DNA of 64,000 nt from Sandaracinobacteroides hominis (GTDB taxonomy: Bacteria > Pseudomonadota > Alphaproteobacteria > Sphingomonadales > Sphingomonadaceae): assembly GCF_016464365.1 (NCBI RefSeq), contig NZ_JADCUC010000001.1, positions 124,001-188,000 of the forward strand, in the 5' to 3' direction. The notes beneath the pieces were generated by a model. That model worked only from the letters and a program-made list of their open reading frames with translations, had not been told where the DNA came from and ran no database searches. The position numbers and the translations under genes are program-made. Of this stretch, positions 17,453 to 25,717 are shown piece by piece. Numbering within the stretch: the first letter of the stretch is position 1; every line of letters begins with the position of its first letter.

Positions 17453-18448
17453 GTGGACGATAAGCTGCGCAACGCCCACCGTCAGGCATCGGACTGGCTG
17501 ATTCTGCTCCGCGAGGAGCCGGATAATCTGGCGGCGCAGGCGCGTCTGGAAGCCTGGCTGGACTCAGACGCGAACCATGCGCGGGCCTGGGCATCCGTGT
17601 TGGACATTTTCGAAGCCATCGGAGAAACGGCGCCGCAACTGGAAAAGCATTGGCTCAACGCCACCACCCAAAAGACCGGCGGAGGCCTAGCCGCGCCCGC
17701 CCGGCGGCGGCGCTGGCTGCGCTCGCCCGCTGCAGGCCTGCGCCGCCCGCTCTTCACGGGCGCCATTGCGGCCGCGCTCGTCCTCTGGCTTGCCCCGTCC
17801 GCGCTTTTGCGCCTGCAATCCGACCACATCACCGGCACCGGCGAAGTCAGTGCCGTGCAATTGGCGGACGGCAGCGCGGTGCAGCTTGGCCCGGCCAGCG
17901 CCATCGCCGTGGAATATGCTGTTGGCGAGCGCACCGTTCGCCTGCTCTCGGGCCAGGCTTGGTTTGATGTGAAGCACAACCCGGCTGCCCCGTTCCGTGT
18001 CGTCGCCGGAGACGTGCGCACAACCGTGCTGGGCACAAGCTTCGATGTGCGGCGCATCGCAGGATCGACGGATGTTTCGGTTCGGCACGGGCGAGTACGG
18101 GTGATGGATCGTGGCGTCGCGCCTGCAAGCGTGCGGGAACTTGCCGCCGGCCAATGGGTACGGATCAGCCCCGAACATGAGATCGAGGCCGGCGTCGACA
18201 ACGCAGACCTGCTTGGCGCCTGGCGCGACGGCAGCCTGGTCGTCCGGAATCGCACCATCGCTGACGTGATCGAAGAACTGCGCCCCTGGTATGGTGGCCG
18301 GATCATCCTGCTGTCGCGGAGCCTCGGCCGCCAGCGGGTAGACGGGGTCTATGATGCGCATGACCCGGCTGCTGCCCTCAGCACCCTGGTGGGAACCGCC
18401 GGCGGTACGGTGCGCCGGATAATGCCGTGGTTAATCGTAATTTATTGA
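17453..18448 (+). CDS. FecR-type anti-sigma regulator
   Basis: A 331-residue single-pass inner-membrane protein passing the signal from the receptor to the sigma factor. The N-terminal cytoplasmic part (about 1-95) holds the DUF4880-like HRQASDWLILLREEPDNLAA and a W-rich helix. One membrane segment lies at about 100-120 (FTGAIAAALVLWLAP), then the periplasmic FecR domain with GTGEVSAVQLADGSAVQLGP, VRLLSGQAWFDVKHN and TTVLGTSFDVRR. A secretin/TonB-like C-terminal region ends the protein. GTG 17453 has AGGAG at an ideal spacing of six bases, so I preferred it to an earlier in-frame start at 17372. Confidence 0.9.
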   Translation: MDDKLRNAHRQASDWLILLREEPDNLAAQARLEAWLDSDANHARAWASVLDIFEAIGETAPQLEKHWLNATTQKTGGGLAAPARRRRWLRSPAAGLRRPLFTGAIAAALVLWLAPSALLRLQSDHITGTGEVSAVQLADGSAVQLGPASAIAVEYAVGERTVRLLSGQAWFDVKHNPAAPFRVVAGDVRTTVLGTSFDVRRIAGSTDVSVRHGRVRVMDRGVAPASVRELAAGQWVRISPEHEIEAGVDNADLLGAWRDGSLVVRNRTIADVIEELRPWYGGRIILLSRSLGRQRVDGVYDAHDPAAALSTLVGTAGGTVRRIMPWLIVIY

Positions 18449-18508
18449 TCTTTTTCAATGGCTTCCTTCGGGTCGCAGTGGAAATTCGCCCAGCCGAAAA
18501 ATTTCTTT

Positions 18509-18535
18509 GAAAAACGTGATCCGGCGTTCGTCTCA
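18509..18535 (+). promoter_or_regulatory. Candidate FecI-type ECF promoter of the receptor gene
   Basis: GAAAAA at 18509-18514 and CGTCTCA at 18529-18535, separated by 14 bases, resemble the -35 and -10 elements of iron-starvation ECF promoters, in which the -10 has a CGTC core. The gap between the anti-sigma and receptor genes is 154 bases, so a dedicated promoter is expected. Confidence 0.4.
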
Positions 18536-18552
18536 CTCAGAGCAGCTATTGA

Positions 18553-18569
18553 ATGCAATCAATTCTCAA
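18553..18569. promoter_or_regulatory. Weak Fur-type dyad before the receptor gene
   Basis: ATGCAATCAATTCTCAA agrees with the TTGCGAA-N3-TTCGCAA pattern seen at 13021 and 16710 in 10 of 14 arm positions. It lies just downstream of the proposed ECF promoter and 34 bases before the start codon. Confidence 0.3.
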
Positions 18570-18602
18570 TAGCGATTAACATGCCTGAAGGAGATCTGAT
18601 CA

Positions 18603-21600
18603 ATGCGCGGCGGAAACACATACGGGATGAAGGCCGGTATCGTGGGGCGTTCGGCGGCCATCGCAAGCGTGCTGCTGGCGACGTCGGCTCTCGTCATGAC
18701 CTGTGCAGCAACGCCCGCCCTCGCGCAGTCCGCCGGAACACATGCCTTCGATATTCCGGCGCAGCCGCTTCAGGATGCCATCGTACTGTTCAACAAGCAG
18801 TCCGGCATCCAGATCACCGCCGAAGGCGGGCTGATCGCGGGCCGCAGCTCCGCCGCCGTGAAGGGCGACCAGCCGGCCGCGCGCGCTCTCAGCACCTTGC
18901 TTGCGGGCAGCGGCCTTACCTATCGCTGGGTCGACAGTCGCAGCGTCGCGCTGGAGCCCGCGCCACAGGCGGCGAACGATGTCGTCCTGCTTGGTTCCCT
19001 CCGCGTCGAAGGGGCCGCAGGGGCGAACGGCGGCGGCGCCTTCGCCGGCAATGCCAGCGAGGCGCCCTTCTTCACCCCCGGTGCCACGAACTACATCTCC
19101 GGCAAGCAGATCGAGCGTTTCCGGGGCTCCAGCCCGGCCGACATCCTGCGCGGAACGCCGGGGGTAATGTCTGGCGAAGCGCGCAACTCAGGCGCACTGG
19201 ACGTCAACATCCGCGGCATGCAGGGCATGGGCCGCGTCGCCGTCTCGGTGGACGGGGCGGAAAACGCCATGTCGATCTACCAGGGCTATCAGGGCATGTC
19301 GAACCGCACTTTCGTCGACCCGGATCTTATCGCCGGCATCGACATCACCAAGGGTTCCGACATGGCCTCGCGCGGGATCGCCGGAACGGTGAGCATGCGC
19401 ACGCTGGGCGCAGACGACATCGTCGAGCCCGGCGAGACCTGGGGGCTGCGCGTGAAGGCTGGCTTCGGCACCAACACCTCGAAGCCGGTGGCCGACGCCC
19501 GCGGCGGCTATGCCTGGCCAAATTCGCCCTACGCGCCCGGCGTTGCGACGCCCTCGCCTGACGGAATGGATCGGCCGGGGCTGTTCACGCCGACGAGCGG
19601 CTCTGGCAGCATCGTCGTGGCTGCCAAGCAGGACGGTTATGACGTCCTCGCCGGCTATGCCTATCGCAAGCAAGGCAATTATCATGCCGGCAACAAGGGC
19701 CCGGCTGCCAGCCCCATCAATACCGGGCCGCGCGAAATCTGCTCCACGCCAACTTACTGTCAGACATGGTCCAATTATGTCGAGAACCAAGGTCTCACCA
19801 ACTATCGCGCCGGCGAAGAGGTTCTGAACACCGAGCTGGAAACGCACTCCTGGCTGCTGAAAACCGTGTTTAGCCTCGGCGAGGGCCACAGCCTGCAATT
19901 CGGCTACACCGGCTATCGCGGCAAAGCTGGCGACAGGCTCGCCTCCGGCCTGACGAACGCCCGCGCCCAACCCATCCAGCAGACGCGCCCCGCCGACACC
20001 AAGCTGGACACGGGCACCATTCGTTATGCCTGGAACCCGGACGATGACGACCTCGTCGACCTGAAGGCCAATCTGTGGGCGGCCGACCTGCGTCTGCGCA
20101 ATCTCCCGCGCAACGCCTATGGGGTTAGGCCCGAAAACATCGGCCTGAAAAAGGGTTATCTCACCGGCTCCGACACGGTGATGTGGGGGGTGGATGTCTC
20201 CAACACATCAGCGTTTGCGCTGAAAGATGCGGGCGCGCTGAGCGCAAGCTACGGCCTGTCGTGGATGACGGAAGACACCCGCCCCAGCGCTTATACGGAT
20301 GTGATCGAGGGGTGGCTGAACGTGCGGGATGCCCGGCGCGAGGAGATCGCCGCCTTCGCCAAACTGTCCTATACGCCGCTGGAGTGGCTGGCGGTGAACG
20401 GTGGCCTGCGCTATGCCCATTACTGGTCCGAAGACCGGCGTACCGACGCCAATTCCAAGGAGCAGCTCAGCAAAAAGCCATTCCAGAACGAAGGCGGCTT
20501 CAGCCCGTCGATCGGTCTCACCATCGATCCGGCCGAAGGCGTCCAGCTCTATGGGAACTACAGCAGCACGCTGCGCTTCCCTGCTCTCGTCGAAACCTCC
20601 TCCACCTTCACAATGATACCCAATCCCGACATCAAGCCCGAACGGTCGCGGAACTTGGAAGCCGGCGCCAACCTGCGCAAGTCCGGCCTGTTTGCCGAGG
20701 GCGACAGTGCCATGCTGAAGCTGGGTTACTTCAACTGGAACGTGAAGAACTACATCTCGCGGGAGTATCGCGCCTTTGTGGAGAGGCCGGATTTCACATG
20801 GACGGGCATGCAGATCTTCAACATCGACCGCGCCCGCTTCACCGGCCTTGAGCTGTCGGGCCGCTATGAAAACAAGGGTTTCACCGCCGAACTGGGCGGC
20901 AACTATTATCTCGATATGGAGTTCTGCCGCGAAGCCGGCGTGTGTGCCAGCAAGACCCTCTATTCCGACTACGCCACCAACCATGTGCCGCCGGAATACA
21001 TGATCGACCTTACGCTCACGCAGAAGCTGCTCGCGGACAAGCTGGATATCGGCGGCCGCATCATCCACAACGGGCCGCGCGCCATCGGCCACGGCCAGGT
21101 GACCGCCGAGGGGATGAGCCAGTTCATCTCGCTGGTGAAGTGGAAGCCGTATACGCTGGTGGACGTGTTCGCCGAGTATAAGCTGAACAGCAATCTGACC
21201 GCCGCCCTGCGTGCGGAAAACCTGTTCGATCAATATTATGTCGATCCGCTTGGCCTTGTGAACCAGCCCGGCCCCGGCCGCACCATCTACATGAGCCTGA
21301 CGGGGCAGTTCGGCGGCAAGCCCTCGTCTTCGCAGGCCACGCCGTTGCGCGAAAGCGCATGGCGCGGCGGGGATATGGACTGGACGGGCCTTTACGGCGG
21401 CTTCCACGGCGGCCTGTCGTGGGCCAGCATGCGCGGCACCACCACCCTGCTGGACGGCAAGCCAGACCCTGTTGCCGCCAGTGAATCGGCCAACGCGAAC
21501 CTCGGCCCGGCGCCGTTGTTCGGCGGCCAGCTTGGCTTCAACTACCAGTTCGACAATCGCATCGTCATCGGCGTCGAGGGCGACTACAGCAAGTCGTGGC

Positions 21601-22241
21601 TGAAGGCGACGCAGGATACGCTGACGCGGGCGGAACTGGTTCAGCCGCAGAACGAAGGCGTAGGGTTTGCACATGCCAGCACCCATTATGAAGTCGATAG
21701 CATCTCCACCCTGCGCGGCCGTGTCGGCTACAGTCTCACCAACGGCATGCTTGCCTATGGCAGTGTCGGCGTCGCCTTCCTGAAAGAGCGTCAGGCGCGG
21801 GATCAGAGGCGCTACGTCAACGATTATTACGACGGTGAGAGCACCGAGCTGATGTTCGTCGAGAAGGCGACGATGAATCGCACCGGCGTCGCCTTTGCCC
21901 TGGGTATGGAGCATGCCATCAACGATCGCTGGTCGGTAAAGACGGAATACAGCTATGGCCGGTTCGGCAAGCGCGACTTCACCTTCGCGGACGCCCGGGC
22001 TGGCAGCGGCACCAGCTATACCGTCGTTACCCAGGAAGGCACCCGCATCGATCCGCCCGTCTTCGCACCAGACGATCCAATCTGTGAATTGCCGGGCATG
22101 GGTGTGTTCTGCAGCGAACGCGAAGTGCCCAACATGGTCTCTACCAACCACACCGGCAGCTCGGAGATCGTGAACGGTCGCCACGCGCGGAACAGCGCCG
22201 ACACGCACGGCCTTCGTATCGGTTTCAACTACCGCTTCTGA
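18603..22241 (+). CDS. HasR-like TonB-dependent receptor fused to a second small outer-membrane barrel
   Basis: A 1212-residue outer-membrane protein. A signal peptide (to about 41) is followed by an STN signalling domain (about 46-118, FDIPAQPLQDAIVLFNKQSG), a plug (about 150-270, with DVNIRGMQGMGRVAVSVDG), and a large barrel to about 903. The barrel ends WKPYTLVDVFAEYKL, AENLFDQYYVDPLG and GRTIYMSLTGQF, as in haem/haemophore receptors of the HasR group. From about 918 (MDWTGLYGGFHGGLSWASMR) a second domain of about 290 residues resembles eight-stranded Omp25/opacity-type barrels and ends GLRIGFNYRF. No stop or frameshift separates them. STN and the upstream sigma/anti-sigma genes imply surface signalling. 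ATG 18603 has AGGAG nine bases upstream. Haem as ligand is inferred. Confidence 0.88.
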   Translation: MRGGNTYGMKAGIVGRSAAIASVLLATSALVMTCAATPALAQSAGTHAFDIPAQPLQDAIVLFNKQSGIQITAEGGLIAGRSSAAVKGDQPAARALSTLLAGSGLTYRWVDSRSVALEPAPQAANDVVLLGSLRVEGAAGANGGGAFAGNASEAPFFTPGATNYISGKQIERFRGSSPADILRGTPGVMSGEARNSGALDVNIRGMQGMGRVAVSVDGAENAMSIYQGYQGMSNRTFVDPDLIAGIDITKGSDMASRGIAGTVSMRTLGADDIVEPGETWGLRVKAGFGTNTSKPVADARGGYAWPNSPYAPGVATPSPDGMDRPGLFTPTSGSGSIVVAAKQDGYDVLAGYAYRKQGNYHAGNKGPAASPINTGPREICSTPTYCQTWSNYVENQGLTNYRAGEEVLNTELETHSWLLKTVFSLGEGHSLQFGYTGYRGKAGDRLASGLTNARAQPIQQTRPADTKLDTGTIRYAWNPDDDDLVDLKANLWAADLRLRNLPRNAYGVRPENIGLKKGYLTGSDTVMWGVDVSNTSAFALKDAGALSASYGLSWMTEDTRPSAYTDVIEGWLNVRDARREEIAAFAKLSYTPLEWLAVNGGLRYAHYWSEDRRTDANSKEQLSKKPFQNEGGFSPSIGLTIDPAEGVQLYGNYSSTLRFPALVETSSTFTMIPNPDIKPERSRNLEAGANLRKSGLFAEGDSAMLKLGYFNWNVKNYISREYRAFVERPDFTWTGMQIFNIDRARFTGLELSGRYENKGFTAELGGNYYLDMEFCREAGVCASKTLYSDYATNHVPPEYMIDLTLTQKLLADKLDIGGRIIHNGPRAIGHGQVTAEGMSQFISLVKWKPYTLVDVFAEYKLNSNLTAALRAENLFDQYYVDPLGLVNQPGPGRTIYMSLTGQFGGKPSSSQATPLRESAWRGGDMDWTGLYGGFHGGLSWASMRGTTTLLDGKPDPVAASESANANLGPAPLFGGQLGFNYQFDNRIVIGVEGDYSKSWLKATQDTLTRAELVQPQNEGVGFAHASTHYEVDSISTLRGRVGYSLTNGMLAYGSVGVAFLKERQARDQRRYVNDYYDGESTELMFVEKATMNRTGVAFALGMEHAINDRWSVKTEYSYGRFGKRDFTFADARAGSGTSYTVVTQEGTRIDPPVFAPDDPICELPGMGVFCSEREVPNMVSTNHTGSSEIVNGRHARNSADTHGLRIGFNYRF

Positions 22242-22242
22242 C

Positions 22243-23106
22243 ATGGAATCCGCGATGCACACTGTCGAACGGCCGTCGCCTTCGCCAGTGTGCAGCGCAT
22301 CGGCGGGGGAGCCTGAACAAATGGCCCTGTACGATCCATCGGGGGTGGAGCTTGCCGATCCGGCGCCTGACACCTGCCCGTCGCCCGTGGCGCCCGCTTT
22401 CATGTCGTCGGGCGATGGCCATGTTCGCTATAGCGAACAGCCGCTGGACTGGGGCACCCGGCTGAAAGGGATGGGTGGCACCGGTGTGCTGGTGCTGCTG
22501 GTTGTCGGTGCCACGGTCTTCACATGGGGCATGGTCTATCCGGTCGCGGTAACGCCCGCGCCGCTGGTGGTAGAGCTTCTGTCGTTTTCCACGCCAGAGG
22601 AGGTGCGCGACGTGCCCGAAGGGCCGCAGCAGGTGGAGCAAAAGGAACAGAAGCCAGAAAAGGAATGGCCCGAGCCTCCACCCCCGATCCAGGCGCCCTC
22701 CCCTCTCAGCCAGCCGATGGAGGCACCGGCAGAACAGGTGGTCGAGGCGCCGCCCATCCCCGAGACGACGGCGCCAAAATCGATCCCGGCGCCGCCCGCC
22801 ACCAAGCCATCGAGCAATGTGGAGGCAAGCTGGGAGGCCCTGCTGCTGGCGCATCTGGAGAAATATCGCCGCTATCCAGCCGCTGCCCGCGCGCGGCGGG
22901 AGCAAGGGGTAGCCTATGTGCAATTCCGGATGAACCGGGCGGGCACTATCCTGTCAGCCCGGATACAACGCTCCTCCGGCTCCGCGGTTCTGGATAGCGC
23001 GGCGCTGGAAACGCTGCGCCGCGCCCAGCCGCTGCCCCCGATTCCGCAGGAACGGCCCGACGAACTGGAACTGTCAGTGCCGGTCGAGTTCTTCGTCCGG
23101 CGCTGA
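22243..23106 (+). CDS. TonB energy-transducing protein of the receptor locus
   Basis: A 287-residue TonB-family protein, here probably dedicated to the receptor encoded one base upstream, as HasB is for HasR. It has an unusually long cytoplasmic N-terminus (about 80 residues), one membrane anchor at about 82-103 (GVLVLLVVGATVFTWGMV), a periplasmic Pro/Glu-rich stretch at about 115-205, and the TonB C-terminal domain (YPAAARARREQGVAYVQFRM and onward). It ends LSVPVEFFVRR. The start is ATG 22243, with ATG 22255 also possible. No exbB/exbD genes are nearby, so energy must come from a complex encoded elsewhere. A second TonB-like gene is at 32375. Confidence 0.88.
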   Translation: MESAMHTVERPSPSPVCSASAGEPEQMALYDPSGVELADPAPDTCPSPVAPAFMSSGDGHVRYSEQPLDWGTRLKGMGGTGVLVLLVVGATVFTWGMVYPVAVTPAPLVVELLSFSTPEEVRDVPEGPQQVEQKEQKPEKEWPEPPPPIQAPSPLSQPMEAPAEQVVEAPPIPETTAPKSIPAPPATKPSSNVEASWEALLLAHLEKYRRYPAAARARREQGVAYVQFRMNRAGTILSARIQRSSGSAVLDSAALETLRRAQPLPPIPQERPDELELSVPVEFFVRR

Positions 23107-23123
23107 GAGGGCCGCCAAGGGCC

Positions 23124-23149
23124 AAAAAAAGCACGCCTGCCATGCAGGC
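23124..23149 (-). terminator. Hairpin with T-run on the minus strand
   Basis: Read on the minus strand, GCCTGC-ATG-GCAGGC is followed by GTGC and seven T. It would stop transcripts coming from the tRNA-Leu side, or act together with the GGCC-rich sequence after tonB as a two-way terminator. Confidence 0.45.
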
Positions 23150-23423
23150 GCCCGCGCCGCACCACCGAGCAGTTTGCGTCACCAGTGGAGTATCGCTCAG
23201 TACGATCCTAGCCGCTGATTCTTATCCACGACCTTGGCTGCCTTGGGGCACCAACGTTGTCTACGGCGGCAATATGTGGCTCTATCTCAAAGTCCTTCCT
23301 TTGACCTGCGAAACGCTGGCGGAGCGCCGAGCAGAATCGCTGGAATTTGGCCACAGCGCGCGTTGGAAGGCGCCGAGGCTGCCGGCAGTTCAATCCCAGC
23401 GGCTGTGGGGACAAACGATGGCA

Positions 23424-23470
23424 CGATATTTCCATCACAGGGAAATATCGGGTATATACCAACATGTTGG
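23424..23470. repeat. Three adjacent perfect palindromes beside tRNA-Leu
   Basis: CGATATTTCC and GGAAATATCG (23424-23433 and 23441-23450) form a ten-pair stem with a seven-base loop. They are followed directly by the self-complementary GGTATATACC (23451-23460) and CCAACATGTTGG (23459-23470). The block ends ten bases from the encoded CCA of the tRNA. All are AT-richer than the surroundings. Confidence 0.6.
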
Positions 23471-23480
23471 GATGAATTGT

Positions 23481-23567
23481 TGGTGCGGTCGAGAGGACTC
23501 GAACCTCCACGGCCTTTCGGCCACAGCGACCTCAACGCTGCGCGTCTACCAGTTCCGCCACGACCGC
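23481..23567 (-). tRNA. tRNA-Leu (anticodon GAG)
   Basis: On the minus strand the gene starts GCGGTCGTGGCGGAACTGG and ends CTCTCGACCGCACCA with the CCA encoded. The anticodon stem-loop is CAGCG-TTGAGGT-CGCTG, giving anticodon GAG. A long variable arm with GGCC-GAAA-GGCC identifies a class II tRNA, and the T-arm contains GGTTCGAGTCC. Length is 87 bases. It lies between the iron-uptake block and the FabH-like gene, a classic island boundary position, though no integrase gene or direct repeat of its 3' end was seen. Confidence 0.96.
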
Positions 23568-23611
23568 ACGCCGATGTCTCAGGAGCGGGGCTCCCGACTG
23601 GTGAGCGCGCG

Positions 23612-23639
23612 CCCTAGCAGCACCTGCGCTGCTGTTCAA
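23612..23639 (-). promoter_or_regulatory. Possible promoter of tRNA-Leu
   Basis: On the minus strand TTGAAC is followed 16 bases later by CTAGGG, about 45 bases upstream of the tRNA 5' end. The -10 match is poor. A GGAGC-GGG-GCTCC hairpin lies between it and the tRNA. Confidence 0.25.
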
Positions 23640-23646
23640 GCGGGTA

Positions 23647-24786
23647 TCAGGCAGCTTTCCTGACAAAAACCGTGCCGGCGGAATATCCGGCGCCGAACGA
23701 GCAGATGAGGCCGGTGTCGCCTTTGGCCAGATCGTCGGAGTTGAGGTGGAAGGCGATGATCGAGCCCGCCGACGAGGTGTTGGCATAAGTGTCGAGCACG
23801 GTCGGGCTTTCGTCGGCGCTTGCTTCGTGGCCCAGCACCTTGCCGGCGATCAGGCGGTTCATGCCGGCATTGGCCTGGTGCAGCCAGAGTCGGCGCAAGC
23901 CCGAGGCCTCGAGACCGAGATCCATCATGTGGCCGTTGATCATCTCGGCGACCATCGGCACCACTTCCTTGAAAACCTTGCGCCCTTCCTGCTTGAACAG
24001 CTTGTCGGGCTGACCGACGCCTTCGGGGGCGGCCCGGTTCAGGAAGCCGAAGTTGTTGCGGATATTGTTGGAAAATTCGGTCTTCAGGCGGGTACCCAGG
24101 ATCTCCCAGTGCAGGGCGGGAGCGATGGCCTTGTCTTCTACGAGGATGGCGGTGGCAACGTCGCCGAAGATGAAATGGCTGTCGCGGTCGCGCCAGTTGA
24201 GGTGGCCGGAGCAGATTTCCGGGTTCACGACCAGGACGCTGCGGGCGTGGCCAGCGCGGATGAAATCGGCGGCTGTCTGGATGCCGAAGGTGGCGGACGA
24301 ACAGGCGACGTTCATGTCGAAGGCGAAGCCCTCGATGCCGAGCGCTGCCTGCACTTCGATGGCGATGGCCGGATAGGCGCGCTGCAGGTTGGAGCAGGCA
24401 CAGAGCACGGCGTCCACATCCCTCGCATCGCGGCCGGCGCGTGTGAGGGCCTCGCGGGCGGCCTTTACGGCGATTTCGGCCAGCACCGAGATTTCCTCGT
24501 TCGGACGCTCGGCGAGGCGCGGGGCCATGACTTCGGGATCGAGGATGGGCGCCTTGGAAAGGACGTAGCGGGCCTTGATGCCGCTCGCTTTCTCGATGAA
24601 CTCGACGGAGGAGGCGGCGAGCGGCTCGGCTTCGCCCGCCTCTATGGCGGCAGCGTTGGCGGCATTTTCCTGCGCGACCCAGGTGTTGAAGCTTTCGACC
24701 AACTCGGCGTTGGAAATGCTGTCGGCCGGGGTGAAAAGGCCGGTGGCGGAAATCACGGGCGTTGGATTCTGGACTGTGGGGCTCAA
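23647..24786 (-). CDS. Beta-ketoacyl-ACP synthase III-like protein
   Basis: A 379-residue thiolase-fold condensing enzyme related to FabH and to the PA3286-type synthases that accept medium-chain acyl-CoA. The catalytic triad is visible as Cys162 in NVACSSATFG, His in LWLHQANAGMN and Asn in TYANTSSAG. It is longer than E. coli FabH because of an insert around residues 30-60 (LVESFNTWVAQENAANAAAI), which is usual in this subgroup. I chose the TTG at 24786 because CGGAGAG lies just upstream and the protein then starts like homologues; an ATG at 24846 would overlap thyA. It follows thyA by 19 bases on the same strand. Confidence 0.85.
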   Translation of the reverse strand: MSPTVQNPTPVISATGLFTPADSISNAELVESFNTWVAQENAANAAAIEAGEAEPLAASSVEFIEKASGIKARYVLSKAPILDPEVMAPRLAERPNEEISVLAEIAVKAAREALTRAGRDARDVDAVLCACSNLQRAYPAIAIEVQAALGIEGFAFDMNVACSSATFGIQTAADFIRAGHARSVLVVNPEICSGHLNWRDRDSHFIFGDVATAILVEDKAIAPALHWEILGTRLKTEFSNNIRNNFGFLNRAAPEGVGQPDKLFKQEGRKVFKEVVPMVAEMINGHMMDLGLEASGLRRLWLHQANAGMNRLIAGKVLGHEASADESPTVLDTYANTSSAGSIIAFHLNSDDLAKGDTGLICSFGAGYSAGTVFVRKAA

Positions 24787-24805
24787 TTGGCTCTCCGGTG
24801 CTCGT

Positions 24806-25717
24806 TTAGACCGCGACGGGCGCAGCAATCGCGGGGTGGGGATCATAGCCGGTCAGCGTCACGTCCTCCAGCCGGTAGCTGAAGAGGTCTGGCGCCTTGG
24901 CAAGATCGAGTTTGGGGAATGGGCGCGGTTCGCGCGACAGCAGGGTTTCGACCAGGTGGGCGTGATTCAGGTACAGGTGGACGTCTGCGCCCATCCAGAT
25001 GATTTCGCCGGGCACCATGCCGGTTTGCTGCGCCAGCATGCGCAGCAAAAGTGCGGCTTCGAAGATGTTGAACGGGAAGCCCAGGCCAAGGTCGCAGCTG
25101 CGCTGATAGAGGATTCCGGAGAGCTTTGCTGGTCCGTTGCCCCGCGGTTCGACGAAATATTGGTAGGTCATATGGCAGGGCGGGAGCGCCATGCCGCTGA
25201 GTTCGGCGACGTTCCAGCCGGTGAAGATGTGGCGGCGGCTGGCGGGGTTTTCGCGCAGCCCCTTCAGAAGTTCGGCGATCTGGTCGTGCTCGCGGCCGTC
25301 GGGGCCCAGCCAGCGGCGCCATTGCTTGCCGTAGACGGGGCCGAGTTCGCCCCATTTGGCGGCGAATGTATCGTCGGCGAGGATGCGGGCCTCGAATTCG
25401 TCACGGCTGAGCTGTTCGCCGGTCGCCTTTGCATATTTTTCGAGCGGCCAGTCGGTCCAGATATGGACGCCCTGGGCGACGAGGGGGCGAATCGAGGTTT
25501 CACCGTTCAGGAACCAGATCAGTTCCTTCACCGCGGATTTCCAGAACACGCGCTTGGTGGTGAGGAGGGGGACGCTTCCGTCGGAGAGATCGAAGCGGAG
25601 AGTGGCGCCGAAGAGGGCGCGGGTGCCGACGCCAGTTCGGTCACGGCGTTCGCTGCCGGTTTCCCAGACCCGGCGCATGAGATCGAGGACGGCGGTTTCC
25701 GGAAGTGGAGAAGGCAT
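24806..25717 (-). CDS. thyA: Thymidylate synthase
   Basis: Converts dUMP to dTMP using methylene-tetrahydrofolate, which serves as both carbon donor and reductant. The 303-residue protein is of the ThyA type: DRTGVGT and the FLTTKR-like PLLTTKRVFWK at the phosphate site, LIWFLNGET, catalytic Cys181 in LPPCHMTYQYFV, and RSCDLGLGFPFNI for dUMP binding. It ends HPAIAAPVAV as usual. An insertion around residues 90-125 compared with the E. coli enzyme is present in many members of the family. It is transcribed away from the NfrB-like gene with a 115-base gap. Confidence 0.96.
   Translation of the reverse strand: MPSPLPETAVLDLMRRVWETGSERRDRTGVGTRALFGATLRFDLSDGSVPLLTTKRVFWKSAVKELIWFLNGETSIRPLVAQGVHIWTDWPLEKYAKATGEQLSRDEFEARILADDTFAAKWGELGPVYGKQWRRWLGPDGREHDQIAELLKGLRENPASRRHIFTGWNVAELSGMALPPCHMTYQYFVEPRGNGPAKLSGILYQRSCDLGLGFPFNIFEAALLLRMLAQQTGMVPGEIIWMGADVHLYLNHAHLVETLLSREPRPFPKLDLAKAPDLFSYRLEDVTLTGYDPHPAIAAPVAV

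Larger units (their letters stand above)
23107..23480. other. 374-base gap between tonB and tRNA-Leu with palindromes
   Basis: No gene is supported. The left end holds a hairpin next to a run of seven A (23124-23149, listed separately). The right end holds three perfect palindromes in a row at 23424-23470. The middle has no recognised feature. It marks the edge between the block of distinct composition and typical core genes. Confidence 0.5.

Noticed and set aside
23481-23567. tRNA-Leu as an intact attachment site with a direct repeat at the far end of the block
   Set aside because: No copy of the tRNA 3' end was seen near 12.6 kb, and no integrase gene exists in the block.
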